Origin: Emydura subglobosa
Lineage: Eukaryota > Chordata > Testudines > Chelidae
Length of the DNA: 64,000 bases
Assembly: GCA_007922225.1 (NCBI GenBank)
Contig: ML679966.1
Span: 56,291,889-56,355,888, forward strand
Reading direction: 5' to 3'
Part shown: piece by piece, positions 33,131 through 45,344 of the stretch
Layout of the letters: every line of letters starts with the position of its first letter
How positions within the stretch are numbered: position 1 is the stretch's first letter
Made by a program: the position numbers and the translations under genes
Notes under the pieces: model-generated
What the model saw: only the letters and a program-made list of their open reading frames with translations
What the model was told of the DNA's origin: nothing
The model's database searches: none

Positions 33131-33352
33131 GGCCTTGACTGCACAGGCTGGGCACTCTTATTTCAGTTAAAGAGTGGATTTTTCCATTTTAGCTTAATTC
33201 TATTCTCAATCAGTTTAGGGTAAAACAAATAAAACCCCTGCTCTTATACCAAAAGGAGAGTGTATACAACAGGGGTTTTGCACTGGTTTAGCGATAGCAG
33301 TTTAAATTTACATCTTAGAATATACTGGTGAAATTTTCCTGTGTAGACAGGC
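33131..33352. mobile_element. MITE with decayed TIRs
   Basis: The left end 'ggccttgactgcacagg' mirrors the right end 'cctgtgtagacaggc'. Inner palindrome arms are 'aaaacccctgctcttatacc' and 'tatacaacaggggttttgc'. Same general group as 31200-31722 and 22109-22372. Confidence 0.65.
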
Positions 33353-36300
33353 TTCTGTGTGCTAAATGGTATCTGCTGGCTCACTGGCTCATTACCCTTC
33401 TTGGATATAAGGGTGGTTCTCTAGAAAGAGAGGAACAAGGGTGTAGGCTGAGCAGTTCAGAGGGAGGAACCCAAAGCAGTCAAGCCTGTGAAGAGGGCTT
33501 GAGTTAAACTTTGCTCTCTTATTGTTAATTTTTGTTGTGTTTAAAGCTAAATCCCAGGAAGAGGGTGAGTTTCAACGCCACATAGTGTGTGGACTGTGTT
33601 TGAGAGCAAATAGGGAAAGACCCCTTCTTTATGTAACTGCCTTTTTCTTTTGAGGAGGCAAGGTTTGCTGTTCATGGAACAAAGCTGGGTCTAGCCCTCA
33701 AACTATGATACCACATTTCACCCTTGGAAAACAAGGCCATAAATCTTCGTAAAGCTATGTCTCATTTAAGGCCTGCTTTCTGTTTGTCTATTAAAATAGG
33801 CATAAGAATTTATTTGTTGTTAAGAGTATTTTCACATAATTTTGCCTTTATTTCACCCCTCCCACCCACTTTCACCATTTCAATCAGCACATGTTATTTC
33901 CCAAAGGATAGGATAATTTATTTTGCTTAAATTTAGAATCCATGCAGAAACTTTGGGCTGCAAATTTAGAACATACTTTGAAACTTTTGAGGTACAGTTC
34001 CCCCTTCGAATGGCCAAATGAGAGTTCAGGGCTTCTGCATGTTCTTTTATTTTTATGCCTCTGCTGCATGCTTTTATCTTGTGTATTCCTAGCTAGAAGC
34101 ATTGCAAGAATTACTTTCAAACAAGAATATTTGTGAATTCACAACGCTGTTTTCTCTTTGGCTTAAAATAAGTTTGTAGATTAAATTTTCTCAAATCATC
34201 ATTTTTTTAAAATAAAAGATCAGACCCTAATAACCTTTTTAAAAAGTGCTAAAGGTTTTGTGAATCCCTGAGATCCATCAGCCACTACTGGGCTCCTTGG
34301 TCTTTGAGAAAACAAACATTTAGTAGAACTATTTCCTCAAGAATACCTCTACTATTCTGGAGACTTCACATGTTTTTGGAGGAACTGTTGGAGGAGCTAG
34401 CTAAACTGTCTCCAATTTAAATCTCTGCAGAGTGATTTTAAGTGCAGCCATTTATTTCTTCTAGCAAATATTTTTGGGTGATGTCTGAAATTCTTCCTTC
34501 TTTGATAGATTGTGTTTCCCCATCTATTGCACTATTGTCTTTTGTAAGGCAATTTTAAAAATAATGAATCTCTAAAAGGTGATTGTCCTGGCTCTGGATG
34601 ATTTATTCACATTGAGATGAGCTGCTAATCCTACGTACTCTTTCCATATTACATGTTGCAGACCCCTCTAAATCATGTGTTTTGTAAAACAATTTTGGTA
34701 TAAGTAAGTAGGAGAGATTTCCAGATGATGCTACATATTTTGAAACATACTTTCTTAAATCCCCCATTTGATCTTTTTCCTGACATATTGACTTCACCTA
34801 ATTGATTTTTGCTTCTAGATTACTAAGGCCTTGTTTGCTCTAGAAAATGAATACTCATGGTATGGCAATAGTGCAGCTGCACTGGTGGTAGCAATGGTGT
34901 AAGTGCTAGTGAAGATAGGGCTCAGGTATTAATACTGTGTCAATTAAGTATGGTCTGAATCTTTCAGGTCCAACAGATAGGAAGGAAAATTAAGTGCTTT
35001 ATTCTTTAATGTGTTAATCAATAATTGGAGAAATGACAAATAGCATTCCTGACGGTTTCAGGATTTGGATGCTCTTTAGGCCAATTTATGGTTATAAACA
35101 CTGAGATGCAACTAGACCAGTTTATTGGTATCTCTGTTGGACTCTATATTAATGCTATGGTATCCTGAAAGATGATCCAGGAGGTCTCCCAGTGAATGGG
35201 TGAACTTTTCTGATTTCAGCTGTGTATATTTAAGTCTAGATTATATTAGAACTTCCTTTCATTGAATGTCAATTCAGTGTAAAATATAACCCTTAATGCT
35301 ATGTGATTCAGAGAACTGGTAATGTAATACAGAACCTTTCACCTGTAAGTGCTTATCCAATCCAGGTTGAAAAAAGCTATTGACATCTAAAAACTCTTTA
35401 GTTACCTATGTGCATGTTGCTGTCATCAGTCCAGTTACCACCATCACAGTTGGCATTATCTGGCAAGCAAATTGGCACTCTCAACTTTAGGACTCCATGT
35501 TGAATGGATATGGAGACTGAATTGCCCTACCAGAACTGGTCCTCCCAGCTCAGGCTTGAGGCACACAGTTGTGGGTCACACTCAGCTTGGAGAAGGTTGT
35601 ATTGCTGTATTAGCTGTATCTGTTCTATGGATAAACAGAGGATATTATTCTCCAGGCTTGTTAGTCCGGCATCTTTCGCAAGCAACGTATCAGCTTCATA
35701 TTTTTTTAAATGTAAGATGAAAGCTTACAAGCTATCTGAACTCAAAAGCAATTCCAGTGTTAAAATCCTTAGACACAGTTGCCATTTCACCGAAGAGAAG
35801 TTTTTTTAAAATGTGCTTATTCCTCTTTAGTCCGTTTCAGCTGCTACTTAAAATAAATAGAAATTAAATATTTAATTTCTTTAATAACGCTATGCAAAAT
35901 CCTTTACAGAAATGTAATCCTGCTCTTTTCTGTGCATATTATAGAAATAAAAGTGAACACAGTGCTACAAAATGTACTCTTAACATAATAGGCACAGAGA
36001 GTGAAAAATTGGGAAGGAATTAAATGTACCTCCTGCAGTTAAAGCTTTCACCCTTCAGAAACTGGAGCAGATTTGGTCTGTAAAAAGCCCTGATGGTTTT
36101 ATTATTATTAAGGCCATGAAGTGGGGTTATAAAAAAGGTGCTGAAGCCGCTTCATAAGACATGGTTCATTAACTGTTGTTATTGTCATGTCTGGATTCCC
36201 TCTGGTCAATGAACAGCTCCTTCCTCTCACAATCACATCCGTCATCTCACTGTCTCCAGGTGCCCAGCTTCCACATCTACCTATATCAGGAGTATTTCCA

Positions 36301-37732
36301 GCAATGGGTCTGAGAAATACTTATCCTAAATCACTTCAGCCACACTTGCATGTGTTGTCGTCTTCTTGTTGTTGGACTTTCTCCTTTTCCTTTCCTCTTC
36401 CTGTGGGAAGCATTCCATGTCTGGAAAGAATGGGAACAAATATTCACTGGAAAAGCATTCATCTGTATATTTTTGAGAGATTAGATTACATCAAAAGTTT
36501 TCCTGTAAAGAAGCTTTGTTTATTTATTTACTTCTTTATTTATTTTAGGCTGATAAAATTGTCACAGGTGAGGAAATAAAAAATGTAAAAGCCTGATCAA
36601 GCACTTGGCACCTTGTGGGTTCAGGCTAGATATGAGGGAGTAAAGAATTACTGTTCTAAATGCCACCCTCATAATTTATAATACATTGGCCATCTTTGAA
36701 TTTTTCCAGTACTGGTTTACTTAATTAACTGTGTGTCAAAAGCAAAGTCTTTTCTCAAACAGAGACAGACGATAGTGGTAGAGACTGGATGGGGAAATGA
36801 AATAAAGAGCTTGCTGGACTTTAATGCAGGTTATCTGGGACCGAAAGCTATCTTATGGCAGTTTGGTGTCCTATGAAAATGAGTTAATGCTCATGTTATA
36901 TATCAACATAATTTAAGGAATAATCATTCATTACCTGTCATTATGCATGCATGTTTTCTGGTGTGAATAAACTGCCACGACAGTTGAAGGCATATGTCCT
37001 ATTGGTAGTGGTTTGCTATTTGGGCGGCAAAAATCTACTACACAGCTAATTGGGTCTACATTTAAATTTCCTATATTATATGATGGGCCATATTTCCTAC
37101 TGACAAAAATGTCTACCCTTCTCCTGCTCCCCCAAATGTTACTAAAAAGTTTCTCTTTTTTAAAAATCATAATAAAAATACTATGTTAAAATATGAATTT
37201 GATTAGCACAACAAGTGGCTGGAAGATGGAATGTCAGTTTTAGCGGTAAGAATTATAAATCACTTCAAGAAGAAGCTGGACACATTTATGGAATTAGGAT
37301 GATAAAATACAGGTTTAATGGTATTTGAGTTTATAAGGGCAAGCCTTGATGTACCATATGGTCACCTTCTCTTGGCTCTTAATGTTGTTGTCAAAAATCC
37401 TTCATGTTAACTCCCAGATGTCTGATAAATTATACCAGAATAAAAAAATAAATTAATAAAAAATTTGAAAAGTAAACAATCAAAATAATTATCATTACAA
37501 GTTTAAAAACTATTCATTTTTTTAGCTTTTAGATCCAAAAAAAAAATTATATATATCCCTTTATTTTTAATTATTATTAATTTAATTATTAAAATACATG
37601 AACTTTCCATCAAGTATTAATCTTATTCATAACCTGCATTTGCTAACTTTAAAAGACTCATTTGTGTTTGGTCAATGTCATGTTGTTGCCAATGTATTTA
37701 TTTAGTTCAAATTCCAAAAATGGTAACCATAC
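33353..37732. other. Intergenic DNA, no gene recognised
   Basis: 4.4 kb of mostly unique-looking AT-rich sequence. 34826-34930 ('aaggccttgtttgctctaga', 'ctgcactggtggtagcaatg') looks like one half of a 'gtctacact' MITE. About 37240-37330 may be a CR1 scrap ('cacttcaagaagaagctgga'). No frame here has a recognisable domain. Confidence 0.5.
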
Positions 37733-38177
37733 TGTCATGGGGTGATCCCCTGAGAGTCCTTTCAGGCCTTAATGACAGACCATAACTACGCCACATCTCC
37801 TTCACTACCACTGTGTTTTACTGTATTCTTCCAGAAGACCACAACCTGTAATGTTATTTACATATGTGTACAGTTCACAGCCAGCTTCCCCGCTTGCTTC
37901 TAGGGCAGGGAACAATACTAGCAGCATCTAGTCCTGCTAACTTCAGCCTTCCTTCAGGCTCCCAACTCTTCTCCACCACTCCCTTCTTGTCATTTTATAT
38001 AATCCCAGTTGCTAGGATTACTTCCCCCTCAATTAGCCCTTCAGTTGTAGCTCTACTCAGTTTATGGACACCCTCTGTCAACTACCTGTCTTCCAAACAC
38101 ATTCCAATTAATATATACTGGTGGGTATTAAGTGACAGGATTCTGAGTTAGCTCTGAATTCACCACACCTTGTTACA
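37733..38177 (-). mobile_element. Solo-LTR-like element
   Basis: A 445-bp block with inverted TGT/ACA ends: the plus strand starts TGTCATGGGGTGATCC and ends CCTTGTTACA. It is flanked by CATAC (37728-37732) and CATAT (38178-38182), a possible 5-bp target duplication with one mismatch. On the minus strand it contains a 'tatataaaatg' TATA-like box (about 37994-38004). It sits at the 3' edge of the L1-like relic. There is no internal coding region, so it would be a solo LTR left by recombination. The 95-codon frame 37864-38151 is not a gene. Confidence 0.5.
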
Positions 38178-38565
38178 CATATATTCTAAAATCTACTTGC
38201 TCTTGATATATATGGCTGTCTCATTTTTTCCATTGAAAGGATTGCCCATACATTATTTCTCCTTGTCACTAATGTTGGGGGATCTGTCCTTTTTCCAAAA
38301 CAAGCTAGCACTCAGCTGACTGCTAGCAGTATTTGTGTTTTTAGTGGGTTCTTCCCTAAGCCAATAACCTTTTTTGGGTTTTAACCATATAGACTACTCA
38401 TAATTAAAGATAGAATCACTATCTTGAAAATCCTATTTGTTGTTTTCTACCAAAATACTATATCTTAGCGCATTCCCATCATACATACAGAAAGGATTCA
38501 TCCACATTCTCTCTCTTTTAAATATATTTTCCTTGTCTTAAATGGAGTGAGGTACCATTGATGAA

Positions 38566-38591
38566 GTGTGTGTGTGTGTGTGTGTGTGTGT
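38566..38591. repeat. (GT)13 microsatellite
   Basis: Thirteen uninterrupted GT units inside the L1-like relic, at about the position where the RT frame breaks off. Confidence 0.95.
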
Positions 38592-38599
38592 TATGTCTT

Positions 38600-40000
38600 T
38601 ATATCACCTTCAAAAGCCACCTCTAATAGTAGTGTTTTTAGGAAAGGCCACTTTTCTTTAGCAAAGACTTTCTCAGAGTCTAAAGATAATAGTAGATCTA
38701 TATTTCTTTTTATTCTGCATATTATGAATTACTGCTGTAAGGAAACTTGTTTGATCAAATGTGTATTAACGGAAGAAGAACTGTTTCTGGTCTTCTGGCA
38801 AGAGTCTGTGAAAGTATTTTCATGTCTACATTAAGAAGTGAGAATGGCCCACGTGAGCCAGATAGCACCTTGTATTTTTTGAAGCTTTGGTATTTCTACT
38901 GTAGCTGCCTCTTTAATTGTATTGGAAATCTCATTACTCTTTTAAAAAACAAACCAACCAATCATTCAACAGAGTGGTTCGTTTACCAACAATTATATCT
39001 GAAGTCCTGTTATAAAACTCTACTGAGAACCCATCTGGTCCTGGAGGTTTGTGTGTTGGTATTGATTTGCTTGCCTCTATGAACTCCTCTTCCTTTCTTA
39101 ATCTTTCTAAATCTATTCCTGTTCCTGGGTTAATGGTGGCATGAATATATTCTAAATTTTCTCCATTGGGTCTTTATAATTGGAAGCATAAAGATTTGTA
39201 TGAAGCCTCCTGAATGCTTCAACAATCTCCCTGGTCTTTTACTTCTTATTTTGCATTTTTATTGCCTGAATTTGATTCTTCTCATTCTTTTTTCTTAATC
39301 AACAAGCAAGGAGTTTATTAGTCTTATTGCCCCCTCATAAGATCTTTGTGCCAGCTAGCTGAGAACATATTTCTGTGTTCTCAAGAAATATGGCATTTAG
39401 TCATTCTCTGAAGAAGAAGAGGCATTTAAATATACTTCTAGACCTCATTCTTTTATGCAAAGCTTGCAGTTTTTCAATCTCCATTGATAATTTGCTTCTC
39501 CTTCCCTTTCTTTTTCCCTATGGGATGCTAGGCTAATTTCCCTGTTGTTATTACTGCTTTTATATGCATACTAGACAATGTTTATAGAGGCTTGACCTTT
39601 ATCTTTAGTATAAAAAATCCCTTAGTTTCTGTTTTGATAGCATCAAACAAACAAAACCCAAAAACCAAACCTAAAAAAAAAACTAAACCCAAAACTGCCA
39701 AAATGCTTAATTAGTGAATCATTCATTTGCTAAGTCTTTTCTAGAAGATCGTAACTATTAATGTTAAATTTGGGTCACAGCCACTGTGACCATACTTGGG
39801 ATATGATATCTGAGGTATGATATTTTAGTTTATATTATTTGCTACCAAATATGATGAGGACTGGATGTAGTCGATCTTGGTGTATACATTTGCAGGGTTA
39901 GAAAAAAAGCTATAATCTTTCTGTGAGGATATTGGTGCCTCTATGTGTCATGAAGCATAGCTTGATTTATATTTTTTCCTTGACTTCTGGCTTTCTGTTC
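38600..40000 (-). pseudogene. L1-like ORF2 remnant (EN end and RT)
   Basis: Minus-strand frames give 'NVYTKIDYIQSSSYLV' (endonuclease, the S/TRIDYI segment), then 'AIKMQNKK', 'EIVEAFRRLHTNLYASNYKD', 'EEEFIEASKSIPTHKPPGPD' leading into 'GFSVEFYN' (the conserved KxPGPDG entry to the RT), and near 38840 'VDMKILSQTLARR' with 'LPLIH' (RT region before the catalytic Asp). Several frameshifts and stops occur. The intact protein would nick DNA and prime reverse transcription at the target. Confidence 0.7.
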
Positions 40001-40424
40001 CCATTCCCTCTCCTCTCTCCCTTTCTCTGTTATTGGCTGGGTCTCACTATCCATGGGAACCTGGGCTCTATCGTACAGGGGTGTGCTGGTTTCCTGCTGA
40101 AGGGATCTATATAGGTAAGAAAAACCTTGCCTTGTCAAATGTTCTTATAAGGCACACCATTATAAAATTGTATAAATAAAATATTCTTGAGCTCATATAT
40201 TCTTAAAATGTTCACTGTAAATGACCCGTCAATGAATATCACAAACATTCTCATATTGACAACTCTAACAGCAAACATTCTTAATTAGGGGAGGGGAGCT
40301 GGGTCCCCAGCTAAATCACTATTAATTTAACCATACATTTGTATCTATTATGTACATTGCTTCCTGGGTGCTGTACAGTCCAGTTTCCATATTTTTAGAA
40401 CACTACAAAATATATCTATTACGT

Positions 40425-41345
40425 AGAATAATTCCTCAACCCATACTTTAATCTTGTTCTTCTGTGTCTGGGCTACTACTATTTTCAGGTCTGTCCTGTT
40501 TTCTTGGTGGCACATCTTTTTGTTTTGTTTTCTTTCTCTTTGTTCTCACTGATTCCCAGTTGTTTCTTGGTGACATGTAGGTCCAGTTCCTTTTTTTTCC
40601 CCATTCTGTCTGTTGTTCCTTAGTTGCCTCTTCCCATTTTTATTAGTATCTCTTTCCCTTCCTTTGGTTCTGAAAAAGACACACGCCTCTCCATTTAAAG
40701 GACAGTCTAAATGGGAATCCCCATTTTTCTAAGAATTGTAGTGACATGGTGCAATTCTTTTAGGGGCTGAGGTTAACCGATTTGGAAAGATTTTTATGGG
40801 TTGGTGAAAATATGATCTGTGTTTCAGATCTCTCCCTCATAGCTCTTAGTATGTTTTTCCTATCTTGGTAGTAATATAGACAGACAATCAATGTCTGTCT
40901 TGATCCTACAGGGGACTTGGGGAATAAGGGCTATGTATACCTCTTCACTACAAATGCATGCCTTGATACCCCATTTTAATATACCTTGAAGAATCTCATT
41001 GGCATTTCCAGAGGATTTCTTCCTCCATAATACCTTTTTAATCCTTACATTGTTTCTTTGTTCCCTGTTCTTCATATCCTGCAATTTTAATTCTCTCTCT
41101 TTGAAAAAAATATTATTTGGCATCTTTGACCTAGATTGGTAATAATTTTAAATTGCTGCTTAATCCTATTTCAACCTCTGTTTTTTTTTTTAAATTAATC
41201 TCAATGATTTCACTTTTGATGTCCATAATATTGGCCTGGAGTAGTTCTTTCATCTCTTTATCCATCTTCTTAATTTCTGCTCCTAGTCCTTCAGGTCAGC
41301 CTTAGTGACTGGTGCTTCTTTTTTTACTTCTAAAATGAAACCATT
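40425..41345 (-). pseudogene. L1-like ORF1 remnant
   Basis: Minus-strand translation across frames gives 'APVTKADLKD' and 'MDKEMKELLQANIMDIKSEI' (coiled-coil part), then 'ERELKLQDMKNREQRNNVRI' (41090-41031, the boundary of the coiled coil and the RRM, a signature of L1 ORF1), and 'LQFLEKWGFPFRLSFKW' (C-terminal domain), ending in an acidic tail 'SSSPDTEEQD'. The order matches the RNA-binding ORF1p of L1. Stops interrupt it. Confidence 0.65.
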
Positions 41346-41395
41346 AAGCAACCACTGTGTTTCCTAGTTTAGCAACCACATCCTTTATTTTAATT

Positions 41396-41564
41396 CCCAG
41401 ATGTCTGATTTAAACTACACCATATGATTGACTGTGCTAACTATGTTAAACTATGTGGTGCTGACAGACTTCAGAATGCATGAAAGTTGACAACTCTGCT
41501 AAGGGTTATTTAGGCTGGGGGCTTAGCTCTGGATTCCTAACAGGTGGAGTAACATTTGCAAACT
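41396..41564. other. Short spacer
   Basis: Unassigned sequence between the L1-like relic and the SINE. Confidence 0.4.
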
Positions 41565-41797
41565 AATGGCATTAAAAAGCACTGAACTCAGACTCAGGAG
41601 ACCTGGGGTTTTTTTCTGCACTCTCCCTCTGGCCTGCTGAGTGACCTTGGCCAAGGCACTTCACCTGTCTGTGGTTCAGGTTCCCCACTGTAAAAAAGAG
41701 ATAATTATACTGACTTCCTTTGTAAAGTACTTTGAGATCTATTGATGAAAAGCACTGTGCAAGAGAGAGGTATTATTATTATTTATTTATTTATTAA
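41565..41797 (+). mobile_element. MIR-type CORE-SINE
   Basis: 'gactcaggagacctggggtt', 'ggcctgctgagtgaccttgg', 'ccaaggcacttcacctgtct', 'ccccactgtaaaaaagagat' and 'gtactttgagatctattgat' form the CORE-SINE body. It ends in a (TTA)n/(TTTA)n tail at about 41771-41797. It is better preserved than the copy at 28836-29045 and has a different tail, so probably a different subfamily. Confidence 0.85.
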
Positions 41798-42127
41798 TCT
41801 TACTAATACAGTGATTTTTCTTAACAACTTGTAGAGGGGGTCACACTGAACTGTAGGTAAGTGAATGTGGACCATGTATACATGCTTTTACATGTGCTGT
41901 AGTTCTGGGATAGTTTTACTTCTTGTGTTTGTCTGTGCCAGGGAGGTCAGAGGACAGGATTTGTCGCTGTCACACTGTGGGGGTTGGAGTCAGGATGGGG
42001 GTGGAGTTAAGTGGATGACTGACCTTATAGATGGGGATCACAGGCACCATGAATGCTACTGCTCCTCAGAACTTCAGGAGGTAAACCCCAGGTTTCTTCA
42101 CAATTAGCTGATATGATGTTGTTGTTA

Positions 42128-42245
42128 AATAGCACTTGTCCCTGTCTACATTGACTGCAATGTCACATTTAGCTCATGGTAGTTAACACTGATTCCTCAA
42201 GGCTGCATTCTAACATGACCTAATTTTCTAATAAAGAGAAGCCTA
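42128..42245. mobile_element. MITE relic
   Basis: 'ttgtccctgtctacattgac' followed by 'tagctcatggtagttaacac' resembles the 'gtctacact...gttaacact' MITEs of this group. The right end is not recognisable. Confidence 0.3.
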
Positions 42246-42454
42246 TGGAGACTTGACTTTTTCTTTTGTAGTTCTCTTCATAAAAGGAAATTTCTCGTAA
42301 ACTCCATTTGGTTTTCCAAGCTTCATCAGGGTTGAAGTTGCATTGTTGAAGATTAACGCATAGGTCTAAAAAGGCTTATGCAACTTCAAGAGGGGTGAGG
42401 GAGGTGGTTAAGGTCCTGGTGGATGGAGTTTATGAGAAGTTACAAATGAACATC

Positions 42455-42715
42455 TTGTAAAAGACCCGACATAGAAGATCCCTGGCTTTGATCTTCCATG
42501 AAGCTTATGGGCAACCCTAACCTGCATCCGCACAAACCATGGCCGATGTGGATACTTGCTGCACAAATGGAAAATTAAACACTTTCCAGTGTGTGACTGT
42601 GGTCACCTAGAACAAACCATTGAACATAAAACAACTCAATGCCCAATTTACAAATACAAACAAGGCATCATAGCAATACTCTGCTACTCCAGACACAATT
42701 ATCTGGTTTAGCCAT
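42455..42715 (+). pseudogene. RTE-like LINE ORF2 C-terminus
   Basis: In the frame with Ile at 42526 the peptide runs 'LTCIRTNHGRCGYLLHKWK', then 'CDCGHLEQTIEHKTTQCPIY'. The combination 'LNRIRT..GRC..LLHKW' plus a C-D-C-G ... E-Q-T-x2-H ... C-P finger is typical of the tail of ORF2 in several LINE clades. The Cys in 'LTCIRT' where Arg is usual fits decay of a CGC codon. It may belong to the same family as the RT relic at 3040-3715, but that is inference. Confidence 0.6.
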
Positions 42716-43935
42716 CTGAATGTAAAATTATAGTTATTGCTCGACATTTACATCAGCCATACAAAGATGAAGAACAAAAAGGAAAGGTCATTATGATTGA
42801 AAATGTAAAATTGCTCTGTATGTATGGAAAAATGTTACTCCTGCCATCTAAACAAATAGTAGGTATGGCCAATATATCTTCCTTATGAGACCTGAAACAA
42901 AAGAATATCTGTTTAAAACTTACCTGTCAAATAGCAAGAAGAAAATTGTAAGTACCACTACTGCTAGTAGGTTTGGGGCAACAATTTCTAAACGTATAAT
43001 AATTCCATTGACAGAAACACTTATAACATGCTTTTCTGATAGCAAAACCAAAAGTTATAGTTGCAGAGCATAAGTGATACTTTTATAGTTTGTGGCATCA
43101 ATCTATGGTAGAGCACAGATAAAGGCTTTTAGCTCCTGGCATGCATTGTTGAGCTGAACTTCCTGATTCCCATTTGAAATTGGGAATAACTATCTGTAAA
43201 CTCTCTAAATGTAACTTGGATTCCAAATATTGTAAATAAAGGACAAAAGCAGAAGGAATTATCATCTTAGATCTTGATCATCATATAGTAATTTTATATA
43301 ACTTATTTTAATTAGGTCTCATGCTCCTATAACATTTACCTCTGAATCCAGTACAATATAAGCAAAATTACCTTAGATAGCAGTTAGAAATTTCTAAATT
43401 GCAATCTTTATTTGCTAGACACTTGGCTTTTCACTAAAACAGGAAAAAGAATTCTAGATTTACAGTTAGGTTTAGGTTAGCTGAAGGTTGTTTTCCTCCT
43501 AGAAGTGGCAAAGGAATTATCTGCCATCTATCTACCTAGAGCAATAGACTCTCCAATTTCTTCCAGTAGTACTGTAATTTCAGCAACACAACACGATTTT
43601 AGACAGCTTTTAAACTTCATAAGAAATATTGAAAATGTTGTTAGCCACTGTTCCACAGACAGGCCTGTCCAGTTACAGATGGCAGTAGTCTGCCCAGGGG
43701 TGTGGTGATGGCGGGAGATTACTAGCAGCAGCGTGATAAGGTTCTGTTAGTTGTTTTCATATGGCAACAGCTGTGGGAGAGACTAAGGAAGTGGGGGGGG
43801 GGGGGAAATGTTTGGAGTCACATTGGAAGTTAGACCCCACAGGTTTAGCAGCCAGTGGCACTCCACAGCTGATGGGATAGACGACAGCAGGAGTCTTCAT
43901 CTCTTCTCACCTGATTCTCAGTTGAAGGAGCTGAA
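42716..43935. other. Intergenic DNA, no gene recognised
   Basis: AT-rich. It contains a G13 homopolymer at about 43793-43805. No frame has a recognisable motif. Confidence 0.5.
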
Positions 43936-45095
43936 CCATAGAAATGTAGGGCTGGAAGGGATCACAAAAGGTCATCAAATCCAGCTCACTACAAAGAAAC
44001 CTAGACCATCCCTGATGGGCATTAAACAATTCAGCCTTCTTGATATTATCAGTTACTGTCTCTCTTTGTGTGCTAAGTAGAGGACCTAACTTTTTTCATC
44101 TTTCTCTTACATCTAATGTATTTAAAGAACCTCTTCTTATTGCCTTTTATGACTATTGCTAGGTGTAACTCACTTTGTGCCTTAGCCTTTCTGATTTTGT
44201 CCCTACATGCTCATGTTAGTCATTTGTACTCCTCCTTAGCAATTTGTGCACATTTCCACTTTTTGTCAGTTTCCTTTTTGATTTTTAAGGTCATTAAAGA
44301 GCTCCTGATGGAGTCATATTGGCCTTTCACTATTCTTCCTTTCTTTCTTTCTTTCACCTCAGGATAGTTTGCAGTTGTGCTTTTAATATTGTCTCCTTGA
44401 GAAACTGCCAGTTCTCCTGAACTTCTTTATTCCTTAGATTTTCTTCCCATGGGACCTTACCTACCAGTTCTCTGAGTTTGTTAGAGATGACTTTTGAGTT
44501 CGTTATCCTTATTTTCTGCTCTTGCTCCTTTCTTTCCTTAGAAACATGAAATCTGTCATACTATGATCACTTTCATCCACATTGCCTTTTGCCTTCAGAT
44601 TTGCAATCAATTCCTTCCACTTGATCAGAATCAAGCCTAAAACAGCTGTCCCTCTGGTGACTTCCTCCACTTTTTGAAATAAAGTGTTGTCCCTAATATG
44701 TTCCAAAACTTATAGCAAAACACAACATTTTCAATATTACTTTTCCAATAGATGTCTGGGTAGTTAAAGTCCCTCATTACTATCAGCTCTTGTGTTTTGG
44801 ATATTTCTGCTATTTGTTCTAGAAATGCCTCATCCACCTTGTCTTCCAGATTTGGAGGTCTATAGTAGACTCCTACTATGACATCACCCCTATTTGTTAC
44901 CACTTTTATCTCTACCCAGAGACTTTCAGCTGGCCTGCCTTTCACCTGCTTCTGGACCTCAGAACAGGAGTATATAATCTGGTGATGAAATTTATCCCAC
45001 CAACTTTCTGTGATATTAATTAAATAATAATTTCGCTTATTTATGTACTGATACCTCCAGTTCTTCCTGGTGATTCCCCATATTCCTTGCATTTA
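43936..45095 (-). mobile_element. CR1 LINE with internal deletion
   Basis: The 3' tail (43936-44035, 'accatagaaatgtagggctg', 'gaagggatcacaaaaggtca') is joined directly to the endonuclease and pre-RT part of ORF2 (about 44040-45095). The reverse transcriptase that should separate them is missing. The junction lies near 44037. Other CR1 copies in this window are simply 5'-truncated, so this arrangement needs a later deletion or template switching during insertion. Confidence 0.85.
44500..45092 (-). pseudogene. CR1 ORF2 APE-type endonuclease remnant
   Basis: A minus-strand frame of 151 codons carries 'NITESWWDKFHH', 'ESLWVEIKVVTNRGDVIVGV' directly followed by 'YYRPPN', and 'DEAFLEQIAEISKTQELIVM' directly followed by 'RDFNYPDIYWKSN' (the G-D-F-N metal-binding motif with Gly changed to Arg). 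After a frameshift comes 'GTAVLGLILIKWKELIA' and '[10 protein letters not shown]' (the S-D-H catalytic motif). These are the successive motifs of the APE-like endonuclease. Upstream of the RT, '[20 protein letters not shown]' and 'KKRFFKYI' can also be read. Confidence 0.85.
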
Positions 45096-45344
45096 TTCCC
45101 CACATGCCTGAGCTGCTCCCTTCTTTTGATAGTATGTGAGAACTTTGTAATTTATTCCACAATCTTGACAGAAGATACCAAAAAGCCTTTTGCCTCAGGT
45201 TAACTCCTATCTACTGCTGTGGTCGATCTGACCCTGGTACAGCTACTGTCATCCATTCATAGTGCACTTCATTCTCTGTCCGGCTACCTGAACACCCAGT
45301 ATCGTATGCTTACTTTCAGCACCAAGAGTCTCCCTTAATTTCTG
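45096..45344. other. Unassigned spacer between two CR1 copies
   Basis: 249 bp without a recognisable feature. It may contain decayed CR1 5' sequence. Confidence 0.4.

Larger units (their letters stand above)
38178..41395 (-). mobile_element. Degenerate L1-clade LINE
   Basis: Read on the minus strand, this 3.2-kb block presents, in L1 order, an ORF1-like coiled coil and RRM remnant (41345-40425), a fragment of the endonuclease C-terminus (about 39900-39750), the linker and reverse transcriptase (39610-38600), and a possible C-terminal piece (38566-38180). The endonuclease N-terminal half, the catalytic YxDD part of the RT and the true 3' end are missing. L1-clade elements are usually scarce and old in sauropsids, and the heavy decay fits that. 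Confidence 0.7.
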
